A DNA stretch of 37,362 nt from SAR202 cluster bacterium (GTDB lineage: Bacteria > Chloroflexota > Dehalococcoidia > Lucifugimonadales > UBA1123): positions 1-37,362 of the forward strand of contig JASMDM010000039.1 in the NCBI GenBank assembly GCA_030752795.1. Direction: 5' to 3'. Made by a program: the position numbers and the translations under genes. The notes under the pieces are model-generated. The model had not been told where the DNA came from. It saw only the letters and a program-made list of their open reading frames with translations, and ran no database searches. Positions 1-8,767 of the stretch are shown here, piece after piece. Every line of letters begins with the position of its first letter. Position 1 is the stretch's first letter.

Positions 1-24
1 CTTATCTTCTGTGTTCTCGATCAC
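1..24 (-). CDS. Start of an unidentified gene running off the left edge (partial)
   Basis: Only eight codons lie inside the window, read leftward from a GTG at 24-22 (M-I-E-N-T-E-D-K). The call rests on context. An AAGGAG ribosome site sits five bases upstream of the GTG, and a strong extended -10 promoter lies about 130 bases further upstream on the same strand. The product cannot be guessed from eight residues. It would be divergent from nothing in the window and follows the MFS gene on the same strand. Confidence 0.35.
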
Positions 25-154
25 TGCTGCTCCTTCCCTGGGGACATTCTATCCCCCTGTCAGGAGCTCGCTTTATCTACCGACTGTCTCTATTAATTTC
101 AGGCCTAAATGTGTCCTACTTTTGCTGACGGTCTACATGGATCGAACCCATAGA

Positions 155-181
155 ATTATACCAGCAGGTGAGAAAGGACAA
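155..181 (-). promoter_or_regulatory. Extended -10 promoter firing toward the left edge
   Basis: On the minus strand a perfect TATAAT (155-160) is preceded by TG one base away (an extended -10). A TTGTCC lies 15 bases further upstream (176-181). Transcription would start near 148 and leave a leader of about 125 nt before the GTG at 24. In that leader CTCC (about 66-69) can pair with the GGAG of the ribosome site around an inner GGGG/CCCC helix, so the ribosome site may be masked. Confidence 0.5.
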
Positions 182-226
182 ATTCGGCGCAAGACACGAA
201 CGAGTCCGCGCGGTCTCACCCCGCCC

Positions 227-1483
227 CTACTCCTCTTCCGGCGCTTTGACGTTGCCGAACATGCCGTAAAGGAGCCCGTTGTACACGAGCTTGATGACGC
301 TGCCGAGGATGATCGGAGCACCGAGGGTGACCGTCTGGGCGATTAATCCGGCGACGCCCGGGGTGATGGTCTGCGCCAGCGTTCTCCCGAGATTCGTGAC
401 TCCTGCCGTTGCCGTCCGCGCCTCGGGAGGTACGATGGCCATCGAGTATGACTGACGCGTCGGGATGTCCATCTCGTTGGTGAGCTCGCGCATCATGAAG
501 AACGTTATCGCCATCCAGAGGTTTCCGCTCAGCGCCATCAGGATCATCACGACGTTTGCGACGGCCTGCGTGAACACCATCGTGGCAACGAGCCCGATGC
601 GGTTGGCCAGCGGCGTTGCCGACAGCAGCGAGATGATGTTCAGCATTTGGCCGACGAAGAAGACGGCCGCGATCGTCTCGATGCTCAAGTCGAACTTCGT
701 GGTGAACCAGAACGACAAGAAGGCGCTGACCTTGAGTCCGCCGCCGAACGCGTCGAGCGAGAACAAAGCGGCCAGCCGCCACATTGTCGATCGCGCACTG
801 CCTGGTCCGAGGTCGTCGTTCTCGGGCTGATCGTTGGTCGGACGCGTTGACGGCGCCGCCTCGGCGTTGGGTGTAAGCAGCGAATAGACGGCGACCCCGG
901 CGAAGGCGACGACCGCATATGCCCAGAACATCGCCTTGAACGATGCCACCTCGTCGAGTCCGAACCACGCCTGGATGACGACCGGCGAAGCGATCATTAG
1001 CGCCCCGATCGCCTTGGTTCCCCGCCCGACGACGTTGTACAGAGTGAACAGCGTCGTGCGGTGTCTGTCCTGCGCCGTCTGGGCAAGCACCGCCATGTCC
1101 AGCGACAGGAACGCCGTCCGGTCTCCGCCGGTCGAGGTAGTCATGGCGAAAACCGAGATAGCCATCATCGCGGCAACCGACGACGTCAGGGCGTACATGA
1201 CCCCGCCGAAGCCCATCAGCACTGCCATGACGACGAGCATCCGACGCCGGCCAATCGAGTCTCCGCGCCAGCTCGCGATTGCGTTGGACAGGCTCCCGCC
1301 CGCCATGATCGCGCTGAACACCAAGCCCGCTTCGAGCTCCGAGAAACCCAGCACGACCACGTAGACGCCAAGGAAGACGCTGAGGAACCCGTAGTCGAGC
1401 GACCGCAACGCCGCCGCCGCCATGACGACACGCCCGTCCCGATTCATGGGCGGCACGATCCGAGCTCTCGCGCGAGCGAGCAT
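227..1483 (-). CDS. Major facilitator superfamily (MFS) transporter
   Basis: The 418-residue protein has about twelve hydrophobic segments in two halves, typical of MFS secondary transporters of the inner membrane. Between segments 2 and 3 the stretch around residues 65-80 (DSIGRRRMLVVMA) matches the conserved loop motif A (G-x-x-x-D-R-x-G-R-R). A charged loop near residues 215-235, rich in P, E, D and N, separates the two halves. The C-terminus ends in three glutamates. The substrate cannot be told from sequence. I kept the ATG at 1483 because a GAGG lies about 11 bases upstream. The ATG at 1447 is an alternative but has no ribosome site. The gene follows the acetyltransferase on the same strand after 244 bases, so it may have its own promoter. 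Confidence 0.8.
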   Translation of the reverse strand: MLARARARIVPPMNRDGRVVMAAAALRSLDYGFLSVFLGVYVVVLGFSELEAGLVFSAIMAGGSLSNAIASWRGDSIGRRRMLVVMAVLMGFGGVMYALTSSVAAMMAISVFAMTTSTGGDRTAFLSLDMAVLAQTAQDRHRTTLFTLYNVVGRGTKAIGALMIASPVVIQAWFGLDEVASFKAMFWAYAVVAFAGVAVYSLLTPNAEAAPSTRPTNDQPENDDLGPGSARSTMWRLAALFSLDAFGGGLKVSAFLSFWFTTKFDLSIETIAAVFFVGQMLNIISLLSATPLANRIGLVATMVFTQAVANVVMILMALSGNLWMAITFFMMRELTNEMDIPTRQSYSMAIVPPEARTATAGVTNLGRTLAQTITPGVAGLIAQTVTLGAPIILGSVIKLVYNGLLYGMFGNVKAPEEE

Positions 1484-1538
1484 CTAGGCCAGCCTCGCGC
1501 CGATACGCGGCACTGGTCGACGAACGACTCCGGTGTTC

Positions 1539-1554
1539 TGGTCCTTTAGGGCCA
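1539..1554. repeat. Short hairpin of the TGGYCCT/AGGGCCA type
   Basis: TGGTCCT, a 2-base loop and AGGGCCA form a 7-bp stem with one G-T pair. It closely resembles the first hairpins at 8687 and 16496 and is listed as a likely member of the same dispersed family. It lies upstream of the MFS gene. Confidence 0.4.
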
Positions 1555-1681
1555 AAACGCCCGACGCCGCACGTTCGGTCTGCGACTGAGACCTGCCGCC
1601 GTAGATCGCGCCGTTACGTGCGGAGACTGACAATTGACGCAATTCACAGCCTCCGAACTTCGTGCGACAAAGCCGGACTCG

Positions 1682-1705
1682 GTGTCGAACGCCTGCGTTC
1701 GACAC
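1682..1705. terminator. Perfect 10-bp hairpin downstream of the acetyltransferase gene
   Basis: GTGTCGAACG and CGTTCGACAC pair perfectly around a CCTG loop, 22 bases beyond the end of the acetyltransferase gene. No U-tract follows on either strand, so termination is only a guess from position. Confidence 0.4.
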
Positions 1706-1727
1706 CTGAATGAAGGCAGCGAGTTGC

Positions 1728-2894
1728 CTAGAATTGGTCGGACATCCACGAGCGCGGGCTGGCGAACATCAGGCTCACGTTCGCGATCGTCGCGTCATCG
1801 GCGTCCATCGCGCCCATGGCTCGGAGCTCGACCGGCGCCACGTGCCCCGCGTACATCGCGGCGAGTCCGCGAATCCCGGTTCGCAAGTCGCCTCGGCCAC
1901 CGCGACGCACCGTGCCCCGCCCGGAAGCGACCTCGAGCACGTAGTCGCCGTTGTTCCACGATAAAAGATTGTCCTCGACTCGGAGGTGCAGCTCCCCCTG
2001 GTACGTGGCCGGATACCCGCGCGCGGTGAGTGCGCTCTCGACGTCGATGATCCTGATGACCCAATCCCTGGAGCTGGTGAGTTTCGCGTCCTGCTCGCCG
2101 AGCGCGTGGACCATCAGATCGTTGGGCGCGCCGTTCCAAGACAGGCTGTCGATCGTCGAGCGATGATCGGCGAAGAATCGGAGCAGCCTCAGCGCTGCAT
2201 TTTGGGTCAACAGCGCAACGTCCCGCACCCGGATGTGCGCCGCGCTGCGCGCTTGCTGGAAGATGACGTAGCCTTCAGCGCCGCTGGGACCAGTGATCAG
2301 GTAGCTGAACACTTTGCGCCCGCCGAAGCCCATTATCGGCTCCCAGAGCATCGCCGGTCTGTCCAGATTGCCCGACGTCGACTTCGCCCGGGCGTTGTAC
2401 GTGGCGTAGATTTCCTCACGTGACGAGTCGTCGACCTCGACGATGCCGAGGTCACGAGACCCGACATCGATGGCGTTGGTCGAGAGTTCGTAAACAACCT
2501 TCACTCCGGCGCGTTCGTATCCGGCGTGCCTGTAGAAATTCAGCGTCGACGGGAAAAGTGTCGACAATGGCCAACCCTCTTCGTGGATCTCGTCGAGCGC
2601 GCTCTTCATCAGCATCGACGCGGCCCCCGCGCCTCGAAATTCGGGTGCTATGCCGACGGATGTCACGGCGCCGGTCGGCACGCTGGCCCCGCCGAACCAT
2701 TGCCCCATCGGCACGATGCCCATGCCTCCGGCCAGCTTGCCGTTCCGCCTGACGGCGCGGAACTTGTCGGGGCCGACATGATCGTTCCAACCGGGCACCA
2801 TCGATATGTGAAGCGCCTGGTCGAGCAGCGCCCAAAGCGGCTGCACCTCTTCCGGTTGAACCGGGCCATATTCGAGTCCGCCTGTGCTGGTCAT
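1728..2894 (-). CDS. GNAT-family N-acetyltransferase, Eis-like
   Basis: The 388-residue product has the Eis architecture: an N-terminal GNAT domain, a second degenerate GNAT domain and an SCP2-like C-terminal domain. The acetyl-CoA pyrophosphate loop is visible in the N-terminal 100 residues (V-x-I-x-x-x-x-R-G-x-G-A-A). A nearby FPSTLNFYRHAGYERAG stretch matches the conserved Y-P-S-x-x-x-F-Y-R-x-x-G-Y signature of Eis proteins. Eis enzymes acetylate amino groups of aminoglycosides and other amines; the natural substrate here is unknown. I chose the ATG at 2894 over the longer frame because AGGAGAT lies six bases upstream. A sigma70-type promoter sits at 2952-2980. The gene is followed by the MFS gene on the same strand, which could suggest a modification-plus-efflux pair, but that is only inference. 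Confidence 0.8.
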   Translation of the reverse strand: MTSTGGLEYGPVQPEEVQPLWALLDQALHISMVPGWNDHVGPDKFRAVRRNGKLAGGMGIVPMGQWFGGASVPTGAVTSVGIAPEFRGAGAASMLMKSALDEIHEEGWPLSTLFPSTLNFYRHAGYERAGVKVVYELSTNAIDVGSRDLGIVEVDDSSREEIYATYNARAKSTSGNLDRPAMLWEPIMGFGGRKVFSYLITGPSGAEGYVIFQQARSAAHIRVRDVALLTQNAALRLLRFFADHRSTIDSLSWNGAPNDLMVHALGEQDAKLTSSRDWVIRIIDVESALTARGYPATYQGELHLRVEDNLLSWNNGDYVLEVASGRGTVRRGGRGDLRTGIRGLAAMYAGHVAPVELRAMGAMDADDATIANVSLMFASPRSWMSDQF

Positions 2895-2951
2895 GGAAGA
2901 TCTCCTACGACGTGCAAAATTCGGGAGCGCGACTGGAATCGCGCACCGCAC

Positions 2952-2980
2952 AGTCTAAGCGCCGCAACGCCGAGGGTCAA
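2952..2980 (-). promoter_or_regulatory. Sigma70-type promoter for the Eis-like gene
   Basis: On the minus strand TTGACC (2975-2980) is followed by a 17-base spacer and TAGACT (2952-2957). The predicted leader before the ATG at 2894 is about 50 nt. Both boxes match consensus in four or five of six positions. Confidence 0.45.
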
Positions 2981-2992
2981 CGGCGTCGGAGC

Positions 2993-4210
2993 TTAGATGA
3001 TCGCGCCGGCGTCCTTGAGGGCCGAGATGTCGTCCCAGGTGTACCCATGGTCCAACAGGACGCTTTCGGTGTGCTGGCCGAGTTCAGGCGCCGGCGAGGT
3101 GGCTGCGGCGGGCGTCCGGTGGAACTTCATCGGCGCTTGGACGACACGGAACTCGCCGTCTTCGGCATGCTCCAATGTGGTCGTGTACTCGTTGGCGAGA
3201 ACCTGCGGGTCGCGGCCGATCTCGTCGAGGGTTTGAACCGGCGCCCAGATGCACCGTCCTTCGTCCAGACGGACCGCCCACTCGTCCCTGGTCCGTTGCG
3301 CGAACAGGTCGGTCACAATCCGCAGCAACTCGGCGCTGTTCTCCGTCCTGGCCTCGTGGCTTTCGAATCGAGCGTCATTGGTAAGGTGTTCGATGTCCAG
3401 GGCGCGGCAGAAACCTTCCCAGAAACGGACAGACTGGATCATCACGAGTTGTATCCACTTGCCGTCCTTCGTCTCGTAGAAGTTGAACAACGCGTTCGCC
3501 GCCTGCTTTCGATTGTTGCGAGGCGTCGGCGCGTCGTCCTTCATCGATGCGACCAGGTCCGGCGCGTCCGCCCAGAGCGCCGTGTGGAGCAGTGCGCAAT
3601 CGATTCGCTGTCCCTTTCCTGACCGCTCACGCTCGAATAGAGCCATGCCGACGGCGGCGACCATCGCGAGAGACGTGGTCTGGTCGCCGAATCCGGGGCG
3701 TTGCTGCACTGGCGGTTCGCCCAGTTCGCCGAGCGTTGCCATGATCCCTGAGCGCGCCCAGAACGCGGCGTAGTCGAACCCGGAGCGGTCTCGCTCGGGC
3801 CCTTCCATGCCATATCCGGTCAAGTTCAGGTAAACGATGCGGGGATTGACCGCGACGATGTCCTCGTACGTGACGCCGTACCGCAGTTGACGATGGGGGG
3901 TGAGATTCGTGACCAGCACGTCGACTGTCGTGGCGAGCTGTCGAATGGTTTCCTGAGCTTCGGCGACCTCGAGGTTGATGCCCATGCTCTGCTTGCCGCG
4001 ATTGAGCTGCTCGAATGTGACGTTCACGCCGCCTTCGTGCGTGCCGATGCCTTTCGTGGTGATGCTCAAACTCCGGACTGCGTCGCCGGTCTCAGGAGGC
4101 TCGATCTTGATGACCTCGGCGCCCATATCGGCCAACATCGCGCAGGCCGAAGGGGCCGCGACCCAGTTGGCAATCTCCAGAACCTTGACGCCCTGCAGCG
4201 TTTCGGACAC
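2993..4210 (-). CDS. CaiB/BaiF family (class III) CoA-transferase
   Basis: The 405-residue length and sequence fit class III acyl-CoA transferases, which move CoA between carboxylic acids through an aspartyl-CoA thioester. The N-terminal L-Q-G-V-K-V-L-E-I-A-N-W opening and the AEVIKIE strand are typical. The probable catalytic aspartate is D176 in the G-F-G-D-Q-T-T-S segment, followed by the usual G-K-G-Q stretch. Substrates in this family range from oxalate and carnitine to aromatic acids and cannot be chosen here. The start is a GTG at 4210 with GGAGGTG five bases upstream. It lies 54 bases after the DUF2723 gene on the same strand, so the two could be co-transcribed. Related catabolic genes are frequent in this window. 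Confidence 0.88.
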   Translation of the reverse strand: MSETLQGVKVLEIANWVAAPSACAMLADMGAEVIKIEPPETGDAVRSLSITTKGIGTHEGGVNVTFEQLNRGKQSMGINLEVAEAQETIRQLATTVDVLVTNLTPHRQLRYGVTYEDIVAVNPRIVYLNLTGYGMEGPERDRSGFDYAAFWARSGIMATLGELGEPPVQQRPGFGDQTTSLAMVAAVGMALFERERSGKGQRIDCALLHTALWADAPDLVASMKDDAPTPRNNRKQAANALFNFYETKDGKWIQLVMIQSVRFWEGFCRALDIEHLTNDARFESHEARTENSAELLRIVTDLFAQRTRDEWAVRLDEGRCIWAPVQTLDEIGRDPQVLANEYTTTLEHAEDGEFRVVQAPMKFHRTPAAATSPAPELGQHTESVLLDHGYTWDDISALKDAGAII

Positions 4211-4264
4211 GATACACCTCCGATTAATGATCCGCCTGTCGCTGCCAACCCGTCTACAGATGAC

Positions 4265-5899
4265 TTACCGCAGTTCCACCTTGTACAGGCCGTGCGGCTG
4301 CAGCGAGAGCATGTATTTTTCGGCCAGGTCAGGGCTGAAATAGGTCAGGTACACGCCCGGGTCCGTGGCAGAGTGGTCGATTATGGCTTCGAGGGCGCCC
4401 AGAACGTCGTCCGGCCACTCTGTGGGCAACCGGCCGGGATGCCGGTCGTTTAGGCTAGGACCGTACCAGTCGAATTGGAACAGCCGCGCCGAGATCGGGA
4501 TTACCTCCGACTCCGGACGCTCGACGAACGCCTCGTACCATAGCGCGAACGTTTTGGCTTCGCCGTCGCCGATGATGACTGATCTCGGCGCCGCCATGTC
4601 CAGCGCGGCTTCGGCGAACTCCAATACTCCCCAGTCGTCGCTAAGATCTTGCGACGAATAATTGAATGCGACGGAACCAAAAGGAACGGCAACGAATGCG
4701 ACGGCAAGCGTGATCGGCGCCGATCGCCATCCCTTCAACACGTTCTTAGAAGACCGAGACCGCGATCGGTGGCGAGACCCTTCGGAAGCCCAACGCGACA
4801 GGTTGGTGAGAACCGAGAGCAGCCCTATTCCGGAATATGCGGAGAGCAAGAAAAACGCCGGAATCGTCAGCACTTTGGCGTCGAAGGTGTTGTACGACAT
4901 GGCGTATCCGAACAATACTGCAACTGACAGGAGAGTCGCCAGGAGCAGCCATTTCTCGGTTTTGGCCACGGCAGCAATGCCAACCAAAACGAAAAATAAG
5001 CCCAGCGGGTTGAATTGCGTGAACACGAGATCGAGCCAATCGGCCAATCTGGCGATGAATGAATCAAGTGGAATGCCGAATACGTAATCCTGGTAGGCCT
5101 GACCGGTCAGCATCCAGACGAAGCCCTCCGTGGAGGAAGCGTCGCCCCAATTCACGGGCGGACCGGCGCCCGCTCTGATCGGCAGGTAGGCGTAGATCGA
5201 AAGGCCGACGGCCAATCCGACGAACCCCCAGGCAATCGATGAGAGCCGCGGCCGCGTTTCTATCCAGGTCCACACGGCGAGAGGCGCCGCGATCGCGAGC
5301 AACGTCAAATGGTTGCCCAGTCCGACTCCCAGGATCAAGCCGAACGTTGCTAACAGACGGTGCACGTCCCAAGCAGTCCGGCGTTTGCTCCCTTGGGTCC
5401 CCAAGACGATGTGCGCGGCGAGCACCGCAAGCCCGCCCACGAACACGGCGTTGAGCGTGTAGACTTCCGTGATAACCGACTGGGACCAGAAGATCGGCGC
5501 CGCGCCGAACGTCAGCGCGGCGAATGCAGAGACGATCGCCAGCAGCGATTCCGGGGTGTCCCTGTACTTCTTTCGGGCGATCAGCAACGTCAGCCAGTAC
5601 AGCAGCCCGACCGTCAGCGCTCCCAGGACAGCCGAGGCCAGATTGCCTCGATACGCGAAGTCCCCGATCGCGACAATGGAACCGAACGCTTTTAGGAACA
5701 GCATGTAAGTCGGATACCCGGAGGGGTGCGGCACGCCCAGCGTGTTGGCGGCCGCGAGCAACTCGGCGCCGTCGACGCCCATGCCACGCCAGCCCGAGCT
5801 CAACGTCGGCGCGAGCGTCATCAGGTACAAGACGAAAGCCGCGATCGCGCTTCCGACACCCAGTACGATGCTTACGCTTGGTCGCCATATGTGTTGCAT
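4265..5899 (-). CDS. DUF2723 multi-spanning membrane protein (putative protein O-mannosyltransferase-like)
   Basis: The first 70 residues carry the signature of the DUF2723 (TMEM260-like) family: one N-terminal membrane segment, then an acidic D-G-A-E-L-L-A-A-A motif (normally D-S-G-E-x-x-A-A-A) and L-G-V-P-H-P-S-G-Y-P-T-Y. About ten hydrophobic segments follow up to residue 410, and the last 130 residues are soluble and probably extracytoplasmic. Members are GT-C fold glycosyltransferase-like proteins; human TMEM260 mannosylates protein domains, while bacterial substrates are mostly unknown. The DSGE serine is glycine here. The ATG at 5899 has a weak GAGG upstream. The gene is divergent from valS across 97 bases. 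Confidence 0.8.
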   Translation of the reverse strand: MQHIWRPSVSIVLGVGSAIAAFVLYLMTLAPTLSSGWRGMGVDGAELLAAANTLGVPHPSGYPTYMLFLKAFGSIVAIGDFAYRGNLASAVLGALTVGLLYWLTLLIARKKYRDTPESLLAIVSAFAALTFGAAPIFWSQSVITEVYTLNAVFVGGLAVLAAHIVLGTQGSKRRTAWDVHRLLATFGLILGVGLGNHLTLLAIAAPLAVWTWIETRPRLSSIAWGFVGLAVGLSIYAYLPIRAGAGPPVNWGDASSTEGFVWMLTGQAYQDYVFGIPLDSFIARLADWLDLVFTQFNPLGLFFVLVGIAAVAKTEKWLLLATLLSVAVLFGYAMSYNTFDAKVLTIPAFFLLSAYSGIGLLSVLTNLSRWASEGSRHRSRSRSSKNVLKGWRSAPITLAVAFVAVPFGSVAFNYSSQDLSDDWGVLEFAEAALDMAAPRSVIIGDGEAKTFALWYEAFVERPESEVIPISARLFQFDWYGPSLNDRHPGRLPTEWPDDVLGALEAIIDHSATDPGVYLTYFSPDLAEKYMLSLQPHGLYKVELR

Positions 5900-5933
5900 G
5901 CCTCGGGTATGTTACATCATGGAAAGCGCGTCG

Positions 5934-5963
5934 TTGACGCTCGTTCGTCGGGACGACTAGAAT
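5934..5963 (+). promoter_or_regulatory. Sigma70-type promoter of valS
   Basis: TTGACG (5934-5939) and TAGAAT (5958-5963) are separated by 18 bases. Each differs from consensus at one position. The expected start is near 5970, giving a leader of about 27 nt, too short for a T-box, in contrast to leuS. Confidence 0.6.
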
Positions 5964-5996
5964 TAGGGGACTTTTCGATCCGAGGTCTCGACAGGC

Positions 5997-8669
5997 ATGA
6001 CTCAGGCAGAAAAAAGAGAGATACCACGAGCCTACGACGCGAGTGCAGTCGAAGGGCGCATCTACGATTTCTGGAACGAAGGCGGCTACTTCAAGCCGGA
6101 TATCGATCGAACGAAAGAACCGTTCGTCGTGATCATGCCTCCACCAAACGTCACCGGCGAGCTCCACATGGGCCACGCGCTCACCATCGCCATCGAAGAT
6201 CTGCTTGTTCGCTGGCACCGAATGCTCGGCGACCCTACGTTGTATCTGCCGAGCACGGACCACGCCGGAATCGCCACGCAAGTGGTCGTGGAACGGCTCT
6301 TGGCGTCTGACGGCATCACCCGCCACGATCTCGGCCGTGAGCGGTTCGTTAAGCGCATCTGGAGCTGGGTCGACGACTACGGAGGAAGGATCTACACGCA
6401 GATCGAGCGCCTCGGAGCATCGTGCGATTGGAGCCGCAAATCGTTCACGCTCGACGCGGGACCAAGCAAAGCCGTGCGAACCACGTTCGTCAACCTCTAC
6501 AAGAAGGGGCTCATTTATCGAGGCAACCGGATCACGACGTGGTGTCCGCGTTGCCAAACGGCGCTGTCCGACCTTGAGGTCAAACATCGCGACGAAGAGT
6601 CCAACCTCTGGCACATCAAGTACCCGCTGGAAGACGGCAGCGGCCACGTGACGGTCGCGACCACGCGCCCCGAGACGATGCTGGCTGACACAGGCGTCGC
6701 GGTGAATCCCGATGACGAACGCTACGGCCGCCTGGTCGGCAAGAACGTCGTCCTGCCGATCATGGGCCGCGTGCTGCCCATCGTCGGAGACGAAGCGGTC
6801 GACCTCGAGTTCGGCACAGGCGCGCTGAAGGTGACGCCCGGTCATGACGCCGCCGACTTCGACATCGGACAACGGCACGGCCTGGAGGTCATCAACGCCC
6901 TAAATCCGGACGGCACGCTGAACGAAAACACGGGACCGTACGCTGGCCAGGAACGCGACGAAGCCCGCGACAACGTCGTGCAGCAACTCGAAGCCGAGGG
7001 TCTCCTCGAAAAGATCGAACCGTATTCGCATTCGGTCGGACACTGCGATCGGTGCGACGAAGTCGTCGAACCGATTGTTTCTTTGCAGTGGTACGTCAAG
7101 ATGGCCCCTCTCGCCGCCCCCGCACGCGACGCCGTGTCTGAGGGACGGATCAAGATCGTGCCCGAACGGTTCGAGAAGGTCTACTACAACTGGTTGGACA
7201 ACATCCGCGACTGGTGCATCAGCCGGCAGCTCTGGTGGGGGCACCGCATCCCCGTCTGGTACTGCGACGGCTGCGACGCGACGATCGTCGAGATGGAGAA
7301 TCCGAGGCGCTGCCCAACGTGCGACGGCACGAACTTGCGTCGCGACGAAGACGTGCTCGACACCTGGTTCAGCTCAGCGCTATGGCCGCACTCGACCCTG
7401 GGGTGGCCCGAGGACACGGATGACCTGGACTACTTCTTTCCGACATCCGTGATGGAGACTGGCCACGACATCTTGTTCTTCTGGGTCGCTCGAATGATAT
7501 TCATGGCGCTGGAGAACATGGGCGAAGCGCCGTTCCACACCGTGTACCTTCATGGCATGGTGCTTGATCCTCAAGGCATTAAGATGAGCAAAGTCAAAGG
7601 AAACGTGCTGGATCCACTCGAACTAATTGACATGTACGGCGCCGACGCGGTTCGCTTCGCGCTGACCACCGGCACTGCCGCGGGCGCTGATATGCGGACC
7701 AACGAGGGCAAGCTCGAGGCGAGTCGCAACTTCGCCAACAAGTTGTGGAACGCGGCCCGCTTCGTCATGTCCAACCTAGAACAACCCGACTCGCTCGACG
7801 ACTGGGAAGATCTTCCGAACGTTTCTCATCGCGAAGACCGGTGGATAATCAGCCGGCTGAACCGTGTTGCGGAGCGGGTCGATACCCACATGAAGGCGCA
7901 CCAGTTCGGCGATGCTCAGACGACCGTCCACGATTTCCTGTGGGACGAGTACTGCGACTGGTACATCGAGATGTCCAAGATTCGCGTCAGAGCGGGCGAA
8001 TCGCCGTCGCCGCTGCCCGTATTGGCCCATGTGCTGGAGCGCGTTCTGCGTCTGTTGCACCCGTTCCTCCCGTTCGTCACCGAAGAGATTTGGCAGACCT
8101 TGCAGGACTACCTGCCGCACCGATCGGCGCCGCCTCCGGCGTTGATCGTCGCGCCGTATCCGACCGCGGATCAGTCTAGATTCGACGACGAGGCCGAGCG
8201 TGAAATCGGAGCCGTGGTCGAGCTCACTCGCGCGGCCCGCAACGTTCGAGCCGTTTTCAGGGTGGCGAACAATCAGCCAGTCAACGCTCGGGTCGCCACC
8301 TCAGCGGATCTCGAGGACGTGCTCCGAGAGTCGAGCGCGTTCATCAGAGCAGGCGCCAGCATCGACCTCACCATCGCCCCGAGCGTCGATGCGCTAGGCC
8401 AGGACGGCGACGAAGCCGTTCAGGTTCTCCAGCTAGGAACGCTAGGCATGGCGATAGGGGGACTCGTGGACCTCGACAGCGAGAAGTCGCGACTGCAAGA
8501 AGAACTCGAAGAGCTACGCGCGCACCGCAAACGCGTGGCGGGCAGGCTGTCCAACGAGCAGTTCACGTCGAAAGCCCCTGAAGAAGTCGTCGAAAAAGAA
8601 AGAGAACGCCTGGCGGACGTGGACGATCGGGTCGGCAGACTGGCAGACACCCTCGACAAGTTGGCGTAA
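5997..8669 (+). CDS. valS: Valine--tRNA ligase
   Basis: This class I aminoacyl-tRNA synthetase charges tRNA-Val with valine in the cytoplasm. The 890-residue length is normal. The first signature is P-P-P-N-V-T-G-E-L-H-M-G-H-A near residues 46-60 (HIGH equivalent HMGH). The WWGHRIPVWY stretch near residue 415 is also typical of ValRS. The second signature reads K-M-S-K-V at 529-533; the last position is valine instead of the usual serine. The editing (CP1) domain lies between, with T-T-R-P-E-T. The last 65 residues form the charged coiled-coil arm characteristic of ValRS. The ATG at 5997 is preceded by GAGG about ten bases away and a good promoter at 5934. It converges on leuB through a double-hairpin element. 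Confidence 0.97.
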   Translation: MTQAEKREIPRAYDASAVEGRIYDFWNEGGYFKPDIDRTKEPFVVIMPPPNVTGELHMGHALTIAIEDLLVRWHRMLGDPTLYLPSTDHAGIATQVVVERLLASDGITRHDLGRERFVKRIWSWVDDYGGRIYTQIERLGASCDWSRKSFTLDAGPSKAVRTTFVNLYKKGLIYRGNRITTWCPRCQTALSDLEVKHRDEESNLWHIKYPLEDGSGHVTVATTRPETMLADTGVAVNPDDERYGRLVGKNVVLPIMGRVLPIVGDEAVDLEFGTGALKVTPGHDAADFDIGQRHGLEVINALNPDGTLNENTGPYAGQERDEARDNVVQQLEAEGLLEKIEPYSHSVGHCDRCDEVVEPIVSLQWYVKMAPLAAPARDAVSEGRIKIVPERFEKVYYNWLDNIRDWCISRQLWWGHRIPVWYCDGCDATIVEMENPRRCPTCDGTNLRRDEDVLDTWFSSALWPHSTLGWPEDTDDLDYFFPTSVMETGHDILFFWVARMIFMALENMGEAPFHTVYLHGMVLDPQGIKMSKVKGNVLDPLELIDMYGADAVRFALTTGTAAGADMRTNEGKLEASRNFANKLWNAARFVMSNLEQPDSLDDWEDLPNVSHREDRWIISRLNRVAERVDTHMKAHQFGDAQTTVHDFLWDEYCDWYIEMSKIRVRAGESPSPLPVLAHVLERVLRLLHPFLPFVTEEIWQTLQDYLPHRSAPPPALIVAPYPTADQSRFDDEAEREIGAVVELTRAARNVRAVFRVANNQPVNARVATSADLEDVLRESSAFIRAGASIDLTIAPSVDALGQDGDEAVQVLQLGTLGMAIGGLVDLDSEKSRLQEELEELRAHRKRVAGRLSNEQFTSKAPEEVVEKERERLADVDDRVGRLADTLDKLA

Positions 8670-8686
8670 GCGAGGTGCGTGTGGCT

Positions 8687-8756
8687 TGGTCCTTCCGACG
8701 GAAGGACCAGAGCGCCAGAGGCTGGATGCGCAGTTGGTCACGGCCTTAAAAGGCCG
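8687..8756. repeat. Double-hairpin intergenic element between valS and leuB
   Basis: The first hairpin is a perfect 10-bp stem with a 3-base loop (8687-8709). The second is C-G-G-C-C-T-T / A-A-G-G-C-C-G with a 2-base loop (8741-8756). There is no U-tract. The layout and several shared words (CCAGAGC, GATGCG, CGGCCTT) recur at 16496-16547, also right behind a dehydrogenase gene of the leuB superfamily. It may act as a bidirectional terminator between convergent genes. Confidence 0.6.
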
Positions 8757-8767
8757 AACCCTTCCCC

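Noticed and set aside
131..150. tRNA-like T-loop (GGGTTCGATCC) on the minus strand
   Set aside because: No acceptor, D or anticodon arms can be placed around it, so it is a chance hairpin in a leader.
5064..6878. Minus-strand open frame of 604 codons spanning the DUF2723 gene and valS
   Set aside because: It overlaps two well-supported genes and has no domain, ribosome site or membrane pattern. It is a GC-driven antisense frame.
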